From the NCBI GenBank assembly GCA_900474095.1, contig UCOA01000011.1, positions 1-64,000 on the forward strand: a stretch of 64,000 nucleotides of DNA. The letters are read 5' to 3'. Shown here piece by piece: positions 8,427 through 17,435 of the stretch. The DNA is from Hyphomicrobiales bacterium. GTDB taxonomy: Bacteria > Pseudomonadota > Alphaproteobacteria > Rhizobiales > Rhizobiaceae. The position numbers and the translations under genes are program-made. The stretch's first letter is position 1. Each line of letters opens with the position of its first letter. The notes under the pieces are model-generated. The model did not search any database and was not told where the DNA came from. It saw only the letters and a list, made by a program, of their open reading frames with translations.

Positions 8427-9881
8427 TCACCGGATGAATTCGGGCAGTCGACCCGCCTCCGCTTCAAAGCCATAGACCGATTTGATCTCTAGGTATTCCT
8501 CCAGGCCGACTGCTCCCATCGAGCGGCCGATGCCGGATTGCTTGTATCCGCCCATAGGGCTGTAGGAGTTGGTGGCCGCGCCATTGAAGCAGATGCGCCC
8601 CGCCTTGAGGCCGCTGGAAAATTCGTAAGCCTTCTTCCGGTCAGTGCCGAAAACGTAACCACCGAGACCGTAGGGGGTGTCGTTGGCGATCCGCAGAGCC
8701 TCCTCTTCGGTCGAATAGGGCATCACCGCCAGGACCGGTCCGAAGATTTCTTCCCTGGCGATGGTCATGTCCGTCGTGACGTCCGCGAAGACCGTGGGCT
8801 TCACAAACAGGCCCTGGTTGACGCCGTCAGGTTTGCCCGGACCGCCGCATACCAGACGCGCGCCTTCGTCCAGCCCAGACTGGATGTGGTTCTGGATGCT
8901 GTTGTACTGCGCCTTGTTGACGACCGGTCCCATCGTCGTGCCGGGATCGCGCGGATCGCCGAGTTTGTATTTGGCGACCTCGTCCGCCAGATAGGGCAAT
9001 ACGGTTTCCATCTGGCTTTCATGCACCAGCATACGGCTCGGCGCGTGGCACGATTGTCCGGTGTTGAAGAAGCAACGCTGGATATTCCAGCGTGCCGCCT
9101 TCTCGAGGTCGGCGTCCATGAGAACGATATTGGCCGACTTGCCGCCAAGTTCGAGCGATGTTCGCTTGATGGCCCTCGCGGCGGCCTCGCCCACCCGCGC
9201 ACCCGCCCGGGTGGAACCAGTGAATGATATCATGTCTACGTCGGGATGACTGGACATGGCTTCGCCGACCACGCTTCCGCGCCCGATAACCAGGTTGAAA
9301 ACGCCCTTCGGAACGCCCGCCTTCTCGAAAATCTCCGCCAGGATGACGGCGCTGACCGGGGACGCATCCGATGGCTTGAGCACCATGGTGCACCCCGCCG
9401 CCACACCGTAGATGGCCTTGATGACCGGTGTCTGCGTGGGCCAGTTCCAAGGAGAAATGAGCGCACATACGCCAATCGACTCCCGCCGAATGATGGTATC
9501 GCCAATGTGGGTCTCGAACCGGTATGTCTTGAGCAGATCGCGCGCCACTTTCATATGGCCGACGGGACCCGTCACTTGCGCCTTTGCGCTTACCGGAATG
9601 CCGACCTCACGGGCCATCGCTTGCGCGATATCGTCGGCACGCTCTTCATAAGCAGCGATGATACTGTCGATAAGCAAAATCCTCTCTTCGAGAGAAGTCT
9701 CGGAAAACGCAGGGAATGCCCGGCGTGCCGCCTTGACGGCCTTGTCGACGTCCTCCGCGTTCCCGCCAGTGGCCACCGTCGCGAACGGTTCCTCGGTGAA
9801 AGGATCGACGAGTGGCTTCTGGCCTGGGGTAGAAGGATCGACCCACGCTCCGTCGATGTACAGTTTGCCGTAATGGTTCAT
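8427..9881 (-). CDS. NAD(P)-dependent aldehyde dehydrogenase
   Basis: A 484-residue ALDH of normal length. It has the P-W-N-W-P motif (Asn146), the general base Glu244 in L-E-L-G-G-K, and the nucleophile Cys278 in G-Q-S-C. The ATG at 9879-9881 is preceded at five bases by GGGAGAG; the open frame continues upstream into the neighbouring SDR gene, but that part is not this protein. It lies 22 bp behind the SDR stop, in an operon HpcH aldolase - SDR - ALDH - reductase. It would oxidise the aldehyde released by the aldolase. The substrate is not evident. Confidence 0.93.
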   Translation of the reverse strand: MNHYGKLYIDGAWVDPSTPGQKPLVDPFTEEPFATVATGGNAEDVDKAVKAARRAFPAFSETSLEERILLIDSIIAAYEERADDIAQAMAREVGIPVSAKAQVTGPVGHMKVARDLLKTYRFETHIGDTIIRRESIGVCALISPWNWPTQTPVIKAIYGVAAGCTMVLKPSDASPVSAVILAEIFEKAGVPKGVFNLVIGRGSVVGEAMSSHPDVDMISFTGSTRAGARVGEAAARAIKRTSLELGGKSANIVLMDADLEKAARWNIQRCFFNTGQSCHAPSRMLVHESQMETVLPYLADEVAKYKLGDPRDPGTTMGPVVNKAQYNSIQNHIQSGLDEGARLVCGGPGKPDGVNQGLFVKPTVFADVTTDMTIAREEIFGPVLAVMPYSTEEEALRIANDTPYGLGGYVFGTDRKKAYEFSSGLKAGRICFNGAATNSYSPMGGYKQSGIGRSMGAVGLEEYLEIKSVYGFEAEAGRLPEFIR

Positions 9882-9903
9882 GACGCTCTCCCTCGTGGGG
9901 CCG

Positions 9904-10731
9904 TTAAAAGCTGTGGGTGTACCCACCGTCGCAGGCGATCGTCTGCCCGGTGATGAAGGAGGCCGCGGGTGTCGACAGGAACATCGTGAGGCCTGCAAGA
10001 TCGGACGGTACGATGGTCCTAGGGATGCACTGGAGGTCGATGTTGCGCTGGCGAACTTCCGGGGTGAGGCTCGCGGCGCGCTCGGCGACTTCCGTCGCCA
10101 CCGTTCCCGGGCGGATGCAGTTAGCGGTGATGCCTTCCGCGCCGAGTTCACGGGCCAGCGAGTTTGTCATCCCGATCAGCGCCGACTTGGACGTGACATA
10201 GTGGAGGTAGTTCTTGGTGCCACGATGCACCGAGGCCGACGAAATATTGATAATGCGGCCGAAGCGGTTCTTCCGCATGCTGTCGACAACCGCTGAGGCG
10301 CAGAAGAACACGCCGTTGATGTTGACGTCCATGACCCTCTGCCATTCGGCCTGCGGGATCTGGTCGAATGGACGCTTCGCCAGATTGGAAAAAATTGAGG
10401 CGTTGTTGATCAGGACATCCACGCGGCCGAATTCCGCCAAGGTCGCCGCCACCATCGCGTCCACCGAGTCTTTTTTTGCGACGTCGACGGCGAGCGGAAG
10501 GGCATTGCTTCCCGACGCCGTGATCTCCTTTGCCACCGACTGGGCATTCTCGAGGCTGAGGTCGGCGATCACCGGGATCGCACCCGCCGCGGCGAATTGG
10601 CGTGCCAGTTCCCGACCGATACCCTGGCCCGCCCCCGTGACGATGACGATCCGGTCCTTGACGCTGAAGTTGCGGGCCTCCGCCGGAACTTCTATTTCCG
10701 GAGCGACTTGTTCGGCAGTTCCAATAGTCAC
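9904..10731 (-). CDS. SDR family oxidoreductase (copy 1 of the SDR + HpcH pair)
   Basis: A 275-residue classical SDR. The cofactor turn T-G-A-G-Q-G-I-G is at 32-39, N-N-A at about 109-111, and the catalytic Ser164/165, Tyr178 and Lys182 (Y-V-T-S-K) are present. I place the start at GTG 10729-10731 because GGAGGG lies six bases upstream; upstream codons in the same frame have no ribosome site. Like its paralogue at 39991-40869 it carries a leader of about 28 residues before the Rossmann fold, and the two share long identical blocks (R-E-L-A-R-Q-F-A-A-A-G-A-I-P-V; Y-L-H-Y-V-T-S-K-S-A; the A-C-D-G-G-Y-T-H-S end). Both follow an HpcH/HpaI aldolase gene. The likely role is oxidation of a sugar- or acid-derived hydroxyl. 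Confidence 0.93.
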   Translation of the reverse strand: MTIGTAEQVAPEIEVPAEARNFSVKDRIVIVTGAGQGIGRELARQFAAAGAIPVIADLSLENAQSVAKEITASGSNALPLAVDVAKKDSVDAMVAATLAEFGRVDVLINNASIFSNLAKRPFDQIPQAEWQRVMDVNINGVFFCASAVVDSMRKNRFGRIINISSASVHRGTKNYLHYVTSKSALIGMTNSLARELGAEGITANCIRPGTVATEVAERAASLTPEVRQRNIDLQCIPRTIVPSDLAGLTMFLSTPAASFITGQTIACDGGYTHSF

Positions 10732-10816
10732 GTGTTTCCCTCCAACAAGAGCGCGACCAACAAGGGCCGACGGATCGAAGAATGCTTGGACCACGCGGTC
10801 GCCGCGGTCATAAATG

Positions 10817-11605
10817 TCATCGGAACGATTGAGCGGTCGCGGTCGCCGCGCTCATCAGGAAGCCTGTGTCGCTTCCCGCGGACACGTAGCGGCCCCCAAG
10901 ACGGATCATTTCCTTGGCCAGTTCCGGTCGGGAATTCAGTCCTCCGACGCCAAGATGCTTGCCCTTTGCCCGGCAAACCGCCGCCACATGCTCGTATGCC
11001 TCGCGGACCCGCGGGTGATCCAGCGCACCGGGCACTCCGAACGAGTTGCAAAGGTCGTTGGTGCCGACCAACAGCATGTCCATTCCATCGACGGACGCGA
11101 TGTCGTCAGCGTTTTCTACCGCCGTCGACGACTCGATCATGCCAACGACCAGCGTTGCCTCTTCCATCTTCTGCATGACCTCGGCCGCGGGCCCCCCACG
11201 GAACAGAGTATGGGCGTTGGTGGCGAGCAAAGAGCGACTTCCCCGAGGAGGAAAACGAGAGGCATCCACGATTTGCTCCGCCTCGGATCGGTTTTCCACA
11301 TGGGGTACGATCACTCCCTGCGCTCCCGTTTCCAGAACCCGGCCGATTTCGGTCTTGTCTAGTCCGGAGACGCGAACCAATGGTGTCACGCCAAGGGCGG
11401 TGGCCGTTAGACTGATTTGACTGACGGTCTCCAGCGAAAAGCTGCAGTGCTCCAGGTCGATGTAGAGGCAATCGAAGCCTGCGCTTTTCGCAATAGCGGC
11501 GATCTCGACACCGCGCATGAGCCGGACGACCATTCCAACGGCCACTCCGCCTGCATCCATCTTGGATTTCGTAAGGTTCTTCGATGGCGTTTCCAAATTG
11601 AACAT
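10817..11605 (-). CDS. HpcH/HpaI aldolase family protein (copy 1)
   Basis: A 262-residue class II pyruvate aldolase-type TIM barrel. It has Arg28 (V-R-L-M-R-G), His53 (L-E-H) and metal ligands Glu158 (M-I-E-S) and Asp184 (G-T-N-D), with the 26-residue spacing known for HpaI. Such enzymes cleave 2-keto-3-deoxy or 4-hydroxy-2-keto acids into pyruvate and an aldehyde, or act on related acyl groups. It is paralogous to 40866-41654 with the key residues at identical positions. First gene of a minus-strand operon; the LysR-type box at 11734-11748 lies 129 bp upstream of its ATG, between it and the divergent cupin gene. Ribosome site weak; the start is chosen by comparison with the paralogue. Confidence 0.92.
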   Translation of the reverse strand: MFNLETPSKNLTKSKMDAGGVAVGMVVRLMRGVEIAAIAKSAGFDCLYIDLEHCSFSLETVSQISLTATALGVTPLVRVSGLDKTEIGRVLETGAQGVIVPHVENRSEAEQIVDASRFPPRGSRSLLATNAHTLFRGGPAAEVMQKMEEATLVVGMIESSTAVENADDIASVDGMDMLLVGTNDLCNSFGVPGALDHPRVREAYEHVAAVCRAKGKHLGVGGLNSRPELAKEMIRLGGRYVSAGSDTGFLMSAATATAQSFR

Positions 11606-11733
11606 GGCTGATCCAGAAGACTCGCTGACCGAGCGCGGGTTGCTTTACTTCGCCATTTTCGGCGGTGTCTAAGCTTTTTGCAGTCAACACTTACGCTTAT
11701 CAAGTCTGTTTGGCCCTCCAGACCGTGGGCGGA

Positions 11734-11748
11734 ATAACGTGATGTTAT
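11734..11748. promoter_or_regulatory. LysR-type box, perfect (HpcH/cupin divergent promoter)
   Basis: ATAAC-GTGAT-GTTAT: a perfect inverted repeat with T and A eleven bases apart, as in LysR-type operators. The symmetry continues outward as GGCGG and CCGCC (11728-11755). It lies between the divergent HpcH (start 11605) and cupin (start 11839) genes and could control both. Confidence 0.7.
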
Positions 11749-11838
11749 AGCCGCCGAAATTGGAGGATACCGGAATGCCGCCGTTTGGGATTATCTGGGG
11801 ACCAACAGTTTGGTCCTGAACACGAGAGGAGTAACAAA

Positions 11839-12678
11839 ATGCGTATCGGAGAATTTGCAACAGCCGAGGGCGGCGCGGTCGGTTCGATGAGAGACGGGAA
11901 ACTCGACCAGAAGTTTCTGCTGCAGGGAGATGACGATTCCCCCAATAACTATTTGCTCAATGTCGGCCTTACCGGATCAGGAGGCTGGGGCACGCCCCGC
12001 CACCGCCACAACTTCGACCAGATCCGCTACGTGCTCAAGGGCAAATATCCGGCGTCGCCCCACAAGATCATGGACGAGGGGTCGGTTGCGTATTTTCCTG
12101 AGAGCGTGCACTACGGTCCGCAGGACCGGCCCGAAGGGCTGGAGATGATGGTCATCCAATTCGGTGGTGCCAGCGGCGCGGGCTTTCTGAGCACGCCTCG
12201 GCGCGAAGCGGCCAATGAGGCTCTCAAGGCAAAGGGCGAGTTCAAGAGCGGCGTCTTCACCTGGGTGGATGAACAGGGCCAGAAACACAACATGGATGGT
12301 GCGGCCGCCTGCTACGAAGAAGCGACGGGACGCAAGATGGTTCTCGCACCGCCGCGCTATGACGATGTGATCATGATGGATCCCAAGTCATACGACTGGA
12401 TCGAAACCGGCACACCGGGAGTGTACTCAAAGCTTCTGGGCACGTTCACGGAGCGCGAGATCAAGATGAGCTTCATCAAAGTCGAAGCCGGTGCCACCTA
12501 TAATACGGGATCCCGTTCTCAGCTCGACGTGCTCTTCATGAGCAAGGGGAACATCACGATCGACGGCAAGACGTACGGTGACAAAACCGCGCTCGAACTG
12601 AGCCCATCTGACGCTCCGGCCGACATCAAGGCCAATGAAGAATCGATGTTTTTTGTTGTGACGCTGCCGAAGTTCTGA
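11839..12678 (+). CDS. Cupin domain-containing protein
   Basis: A 279-residue protein with two beta-barrel (cupin) halves. The first carries P-R-H-R-H-N-F-D-Q at about residues 54-62, a metal-binding pattern like the cupin H-x-H-x(3-4)-E/Q motif, and a second half starts near 190. Function unknown: bicupins of this kind include sugar isomerases, dioxygenases and simple binding proteins. The ATG at 11839 is preceded by GAGAGGAG at eight bases; the open frame extends 18 codons upstream without a ribosome site. It stands alone on the plus strand, divergent from the aldolase operon and sharing the box at 11734, so it probably belongs to the same pathway. Confidence 0.8.
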   Translation: MRIGEFATAEGGAVGSMRDGKLDQKFLLQGDDDSPNNYLLNVGLTGSGGWGTPRHRHNFDQIRYVLKGKYPASPHKIMDEGSVAYFPESVHYGPQDRPEGLEMMVIQFGGASGAGFLSTPRREAANEALKAKGEFKSGVFTWVDEQGQKHNMDGAAACYEEATGRKMVLAPPRYDDVIMMDPKSYDWIETGTPGVYSKLLGTFTEREIKMSFIKVEAGATYNTGSRSQLDVLFMSKGNITIDGKTYGDKTALELSPSDAPADIKANEESMFFVVTLPKF

Positions 12679-12997
12679 TGGGTCCTTGTTGTCAAAGGGA
12701 CTCGCCGCCGAGTCGGCGGGTCTCCGTTAATACCGGCTCGCCCGGAGCCAGGGGTTCGCGAAGCCGCAGATGCGGGACGGCATTCCCGCCGACTATCAGG
12801 AGTGAAGACATGACCCCCGGTATCGGAGCGACAACCTGAAATCGTGGACTTGGTGCAAAACTACCGGCCGCTGGGCATAACGGCTGTACAGGCGGCCGTG
12901 ACCATCAAGGGGCAGAGCCTTCAATCGAGAGAAGTCGCCTGTCCGGCAGGGACCGGGCTTCCGGAAGGCTTTCACTTCCCGGAGATCTCAACGACGA
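12679..12997. other. Intergenic region between convergent cupin and LysR genes
   Basis: No gene seen. A GC-rich hairpin at 12700-12722 (ACTCGCCG against CGGCGGGT) lies about 20 bp past the cupin stop and probably ends its transcript, though no T-run follows. Confidence 0.5.
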
Positions 12998-13951
12998 TTA
13001 AGCGTGACGGGCCTCTTGATGTCCATTGTGTTCGCGGCACAGCTCCAAGCCCACTTCCGCGACACAGGTAACCAAATCCTTCCGCGATTGATCCATTTGG
13101 TACCCTTCGCGGAAGAAGACGGCGATGTCGCGGCTGAGCACGGGATCGTTGAACGGAAGCGGAAGCAGGCGTTGCTCGGCGACCTCCTCATGGACCGCGT
13201 GGGCCGGCAGCAGGGCGATATGATCGGTCTCGGCCACCAACGACTTCAGGAGCGACACTGATCCACACACAGTGACCTGGGTCGGAAGCGCCACGTTCAT
13301 GGTTTTGAGGATGTGGTCCAGCACGGTGTGGGTACGGCGGGACGTGGGACTTATCCACGGGTACTGAACGAGTTGCTCCCAGGTTAGGTTTTCCGACCGT
13401 TGCAGCGGGTGATCCACGCGGGAGATGACACGCAGGGTATCTCGGAATAAAACCCGCTGGCGCAACCCGTCGAGCATGTCGAAAACCTCGGTGAACCCGA
13501 TTACGAAGTCGAAGTCGCGACGAAGCAATCCAACAAGCAGATCGGCTTGCGCGCTTTCCACCACCTGCAACTGTCCGTCCTGATGTGCCTCACGCCATTT
13601 CCTCATGGCCATCGGTATGATCTTGCTTGCCAGACTGGGGAGGCTTCCGAGCCTTATGGCTTCGCTGTAGCCGTCGCGGGTATTCAACAGGTCTCGCTCG
13701 GCAAGCTCCACTTCCTCGCGGATGACTCTGGCGTGGCAATAGAGGATATCTCCGCTCCTGGTGGTCACAATGCCCTTGGGACCGCGTTCCATCAACTGCA
13801 TGCCCACCTCCGCCTCGAGCCTGTCCATGGATGTGGACAAGGCAGGTTGGGAAACGCGCAGCAATTTCGCCGCGCGATTGAGGCTGCCCTGTTCGATAAC
13901 AGTGGCAAAATACAGCAGTTTCTTAGGATCGATTTCCAACAGCACCGGCAC
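12998..13951 (-). CDS. LysR-family transcriptional regulator (paralogue A)
   Basis: A 317-residue regulator. The winged helix-turn-helix is at residues about 15-70 (G-S-L-N-R-A-A then S-Q-P-A-L-S-T-S), followed by the co-inducer domain. It is clearly related to the regulators at 44276-45277 and 52301-53293: all share I-D-P-x-K near the start, L-Y-C-H-A-R, D-F-D-F-V-I/F-G-F-T-E and L-P-A-H-A-V. These resemble the GbpR-like group that controls sugar uptake in rhizobia (family knowledge, not verified here). Start is GTG at 13949-13951 with a poor ribosome site. It lies 34 bp behind the ALDH gene as the last gene of the 18.2-13 kb operon, so its own level would follow that operon. Confidence 0.93.
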   Translation of the reverse strand: MPVLLEIDPKKLLYFATVIEQGSLNRAAKLLRVSQPALSTSMDRLEAEVGMQLMERGPKGIVTTRSGDILYCHARVIREEVELAERDLLNTRDGYSEAIRLGSLPSLASKIIPMAMRKWREAHQDGQLQVVESAQADLLVGLLRRDFDFVIGFTEVFDMLDGLRQRVLFRDTLRVISRVDHPLQRSENLTWEQLVQYPWISPTSRRTHTVLDHILKTMNVALPTQVTVCGSVSLLKSLVAETDHIALLPAHAVHEEVAEQRLLPLPFNDPVLSRDIAVFFREGYQMDQSRKDLVTCVAEVGLELCREHNGHQEARHA

Positions 13952-13985
13952 AATTCACGCCCGTCAACAGGCAATATTTACGTTT

Positions 13986-15434
13986 CTAGACCCGGACACG
14001 CCTTTCGGCAATCGTTTTGGCGACAGTGTAGCTGTTCCACATCTCCAAGCCGCCTTCCCTGCCTATACCGCTCTCCCGATATCCGCCGAACGGCGCGTCC
14101 GCTCCAGGGCTGGTGAACACGTTGAGGGCGACAGATCCAACTTGCAATTCACGGGAAAGATGATCCGCGACCTCCATCGAGTTCGTGAACACAAACGCCG
14201 CCAGACCCATACTCAAGCTGTTGCTGATAGAAAGGGCCTCGTCCATGGAGTCAACGGGCGCGCAGGGAGAGAGAGGACCGAACGGCTCCTCGCTCATGAT
14301 CCTCGCGTCTAAGGGCACATCCGCAAGGACTGTGGGCGCGTAGAACCAGCCGCGATTGCCAACGCGCTGGCCGCCGGTGACCACCCGCGCGCCGTGTGCG
14401 ACCGCGTCCTCAACGAGACCGGACATCGCGTCCAGGCGTCGACGATTGGCGACCGGTCCCATTTGGGTGTCTTTTGCGAATCCGTCACCGACGATAAGCC
14501 TGCTCGCCTTTGAAGCGAGGCTCTCGACGAAATCGCCATAAACCGAGCGGTGAATCAGAAATCGCGAGGGCGCCGAGCAGAACTGGCCCGCCATCCGGTA
14601 TTTCCAGTTGACGGCGAGCTGGGCTACCTCGTCGGCATCGACGTTCTCGTCCACCAGGACCGGTGCATGTCCACCGAGTTCCATCAGTACGGGTTTCATC
14701 GTCTCGGCAGCAAGCCGCGTGAGGTGCTTGCCGACGTGGATCGAACCGGTCAGGGTAACGAGGCGGGTGATCGGGGAAAGCACGAGGGTACGGGACACTT
14801 CGTCGGGATCGCCGAAAACAACGTTTAGCACGCCCTTCGGCAAGCCTGCGTCCAGGAAACATTGGGCGAAAAGGCATGCTGTGGCGGGTGTCTCTTCCGC
14901 GGGCTTGAGGATCACGGAGCACCCGGCCGCCAGCGACGCGCTGATCTTACGTGACGGCGCGCTCATCGGCACGTTCCATGGGGTGAACGCTGCGACCGGA
15001 CCGATCGGTTCACGCACGACGAACTGCTGTATCGGGGGATCCGTGGGGACGATGCGGCCGTAAAGGCGCCTGATCTCTTCCGCGTCCCAGTCGAGGAACG
15101 TGGCAGACCTTTCGATCTCGGCAAGAGACTCGGAAAGCGTCTTGCCGAGCTCCATGGTGAAAATCGGCGCGATATCGGCGGCTCGTTCGCGGACGATGGC
15201 CGCCGCGCTTCGCATGATTGCGGCTCGCTCGGTCGGTGGCGTCTTCCGCCACACCTCGAAGCCGCGCGCAGAGGATTCCAGCGCGTTCTGAAGATCTTGA
15301 GCGGTCGCCTTCGGCACCTGCCCAAGTATGGTTTCGTCGCTGGGGTTCTCCACGTCGCAAAGTGGGGCGCGATCATAGATCCATTCGCCGTCGATCAGAA
15401 GGCCGATGCGTGGATACTTCTGGTTGTCGCTCAT
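13986..15434 (-). CDS. Aldehyde dehydrogenase family protein
   Basis: A 482-residue ALDH with Asn154 (P-W-N-V-P), Glu252 (M-E-L-G-G-H) and Cys286 (G-Q-F-C-S). The Q-F-C-S-A-P-S-R form and L-L-I-D-G-E-W start resemble succinate-semialdehyde/glycolaldehyde-type enzymes. I use ATG 15432-15434; a TTG six codons upstream keeps the frame but lies on the AAGGGA ribosome site. It sits between a D-2-hydroxyacid dehydrogenase gene (76 bp upstream) and a LysR gene. It probably oxidises a short hydroxyaldehyde or semialdehyde in the pathway. Confidence 0.93.
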   Translation of the reverse strand: MSDNQKYPRIGLLIDGEWIYDRAPLCDVENPSDETILGQVPKATAQDLQNALESSARGFEVWRKTPPTERAAIMRSAAAIVRERAADIAPIFTMELGKTLSESLAEIERSATFLDWDAEEIRRLYGRIVPTDPPIQQFVVREPIGPVAAFTPWNVPMSAPSRKISASLAAGCSVILKPAEETPATACLFAQCFLDAGLPKGVLNVVFGDPDEVSRTLVLSPITRLVTLTGSIHVGKHLTRLAAETMKPVLMELGGHAPVLVDENVDADEVAQLAVNWKYRMAGQFCSAPSRFLIHRSVYGDFVESLASKASRLIVGDGFAKDTQMGPVANRRRLDAMSGLVEDAVAHGARVVTGGQRVGNRGWFYAPTVLADVPLDARIMSEEPFGPLSPCAPVDSMDEALSISNSLSMGLAAFVFTNSMEVADHLSRELQVGSVALNVFTSPGADAPFGGYRESGIGREGGLEMWNSYTVAKTIAERRVRV

Positions 15435-15510
15435 TTCCGGTGTCCCTTTCAAGCCAATCCGCTGGCTGGGTTTTTTGGTAGAAGCCCTGCGGCGCCTGCC
15501 GAATGCATCT

Positions 15511-16431
15511 TCATTTCCCGCTGTCGAGAAATTTCAGGACCACGTCCTCGGCGATCCTCGCTCCGCGGGCTCTTTGACCCCAAGTCTGCCCACCGATGTG
15601 CGGAGTAAAGATAACATTGGACAAGGCGGCGAGGCGCTGGGGTATGTTCGGCTCGCTGTCGAGCACATCCAGGGCGGCGCCCGCGATAACCCCGTTCTCA
15701 AGGGCTTCGATAAGCGCGTTCGTGTCGACCAGGTTTCCTCGTCCGACATTCACGAGACGGCCTTTGGGACCGAGCGCCGCGAGCTCTTCCGCGCCAATGA
15801 CGTGATGGAGGCTCGGTGTCCCCGGAAGCGCCAGGACGAGGACGTCCGACGCCTTGCAAAGCGCCATCCAGTCCGCGTGCAGGGACGCGCCGAGCCCTCT
15901 GTTCGACCCGCGGTCGAGACCCGCGATCTTCATCCTCGAAACGGCCGCGCGGGCTGCGATGGCCTGACCAATCCGGCCGCTGAGCCCCCCGATGCCCATG
16001 GTCATGTCCACGACGCTGTCCCCGACCTCGAAGCGGCCCTGCCGCCAATCTCCGCTACGGGCAAAGGCATCGGCGCGCACCAGGCCGCGGCACGACATGA
16101 GCGTCAGAGCCATGGCCAGATCCGCGACGTCGTCGGTCAGCGCTTCGCCGACGGGCCGCACCCTTACCCCGCGCTCAGCCAGCGCAGTTTGATCGATGAG
16201 GTCAGTTCCAACCCCTTGGGAAACGACGAGACGGAGATTCGGCAGCGCGTCGGCCAGTTCCGCGCTGCATCCGCGCGAGGCGCTGGTCATCAAGACCCGC
16301 ACCGCGCAGCGATCCGTTTCCGGCAACGAATGGACATCTTTGGGACCGGGCACGACTCGAACGAGATCGCGCCCTTCTAGCGAGGGATAGGTCATTCCCG
16401 CCAGCGCGGGGAAGGAAAGCACGGGATGCAT
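15511..16431 (-). CDS. D-isomer-specific 2-hydroxyacid dehydrogenase
   Basis: About 306 residues. The catalytic triad of the family is present: Arg231 (V-N-V-G-R-G), Glu260 (D-S-E-P) and His278 (T-P-H-I-G-G). The NAD(P)-binding turn G-I-G-G-L-S-G-R-I-G at about 146-155 is longer than the usual G-x-G-x-x-G, though G-L-S-G-R-I-G can supply it. Related enzymes reduce glyoxylate or hydroxypyruvate, or oxidise D-2-hydroxyacids. The frame stays open upstream into the SMP-30 gene; ATG 16429-16431 gives the usual length but has no strong ribosome site, so the start is uncertain. It lies in the operon SDR - SMP-30 - this gene - ALDH - LysR. Confidence 0.88.
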   Translation of the reverse strand: MHPVLSFPALAGMTYPSLEGRDLVRVVPGPKDVHSLPETDRCAVRVLMTSASRGCSAELADALPNLRLVVSQGVGTDLIDQTALAERGVRVRPVGEALTDDVADLAMALTLMSCRGLVRADAFARSGDWRQGRFEVGDSVVDMTMGIGGLSGRIGQAIAARAAVSRMKIAGLDRGSNRGLGASLHADWMALCKASDVLVLALPGTPSLHHVIGAEELAALGPKGRLVNVGRGNLVDTNALIEALENGVIAGAALDVLDSEPNIPQRLAALSNVIFTPHIGGQTWGQRARGARIAEDVVLKFLDSGK

Positions 16432-16522
16432 TGGCTTGTCGTCGTCCGTCGTGTCGATGAGGAGCCACGCTATCGGCGCGCCGTTTTCCGGGCAATGCAA
16501 ACTGGCGACGCGCGGTAGAGAG

Positions 16523-17404
16523 TTATAACTTTCCCTTATAGCCAATCTGGGTTTTGGCGAATTCGCCACCCCGCACGTCAACCTCCATCGTGTAAATCGC
16601 GCTATTGCGCTTTCCCGCGGCCATGTCGCTTTCGGTGCCGATGAAAGCTGTCATGAAAAGCGTTTTGCCCGACTTTCCCCCCAAGGTGCAGGAGATGCCC
16701 GAACCTGGGAACTGCACGGTATCCGTGATCTTGCCGCCATCGAGGACTCGCACGAATTCACCGGTGTTGTAGATGCCCGCCCATATTGCGCCTTCGGCAT
16801 CGACGCAGATACCGTCTGGCTGTCGCCTGCCGAGATCGGCAAACACCCTTCGATTGCTCAATCTTCCTGCGTCGTCAATGTCGAAGGCCGTCAGGCGGGC
16901 CGCCCAGGTCTCAGCGACAACAAGGGTCCTTCCGCCGTCGATCACCACGGATCCATTGGGGAAGTCGACTTCTCTGGCGACCTCTTCGATTGTACCATCC
17001 GGATCGACCCTATGGAGAGAGGTTGTCCTGCGCTCTTCGCCGGCCGCGAAATCGTAGCCGAAATTTCCGGCGTAGATCCGGTCATGTTCATCGATCGCGA
17101 AATCGTTCAGCCAACCGGTCGTGTGTTTTGACAGATCAGCGTACTCAGCCAACTGTTCGCCCGAAGTATATTTAAGAAGCCTGGAATCCTTGGCGGATGC
17201 CACGATCAAGCTGCCATCTGAAAGGAAACCCAGTCCGGATGGCCGATTTGGAACGTACAAATAGGTCTTGCGATGTCCGTCGGCACAAAGCGCACAAACC
17301 TTATGGTCGAAGACGTCCGATACCCATAGACGATCCTCCCGCCATTTCGGCGCCTCGAGAAACAAGAAATCATCGGCGAACAATGCGGGTGTTCTGGTTG
17401 CCAT
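16523..17404 (-). CDS. SMP-30/gluconolactonase/LRE family protein
   Basis: A 293-residue six-bladed beta-propeller hydrolase. The divalent-metal ligands of the family are present: Glu17 (L-E-A-P-K), Asn100 (W-L-N-D), Asn150 (F-P-N-G) and Asp197 (Q-P-D-G-I). Such enzymes open sugar lactones, so this one would act after an SDR that makes a lactone. The ATG has GGGAGG six bases upstream. It lies 31 bp behind the SDR gene 17436-18179. A degenerate LysR-type box (ATAAC-TTTCC-CTTAT, 16525-16539) overlaps its stop codon, upstream of the next gene. Confidence 0.92.
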   Translation of the reverse strand: MATRTPALFADDFLFLEAPKWREDRLWVSDVFDHKVCALCADGHRKTYLYVPNRPSGLGFLSDGSLIVASAKDSRLLKYTSGEQLAEYADLSKHTTGWLNDFAIDEHDRIYAGNFGYDFAAGEERRTTSLHRVDPDGTIEEVAREVDFPNGSVVIDGGRTLVVAETWAARLTAFDIDDAGRLSNRRVFADLGRRQPDGICVDAEGAIWAGIYNTGEFVRVLDGGKITDTVQFPGSGISCTLGGKSGKTLFMTAFIGTESDMAAGKRNSAIYTMEVDVRGGEFAKTQIGYKGKL

Positions 17405-17435
17405 CTTCGTCCTCCCGGGTGAGCGCTGGACGCGT

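Noticed and set aside
8427-10151. A 574-codon ALDH with an extended N-terminus
   Set aside because: The extra N-terminal part overlaps the SDR gene in another frame; ATG 9881 with GGGAGAG gives the usual ALDH length.
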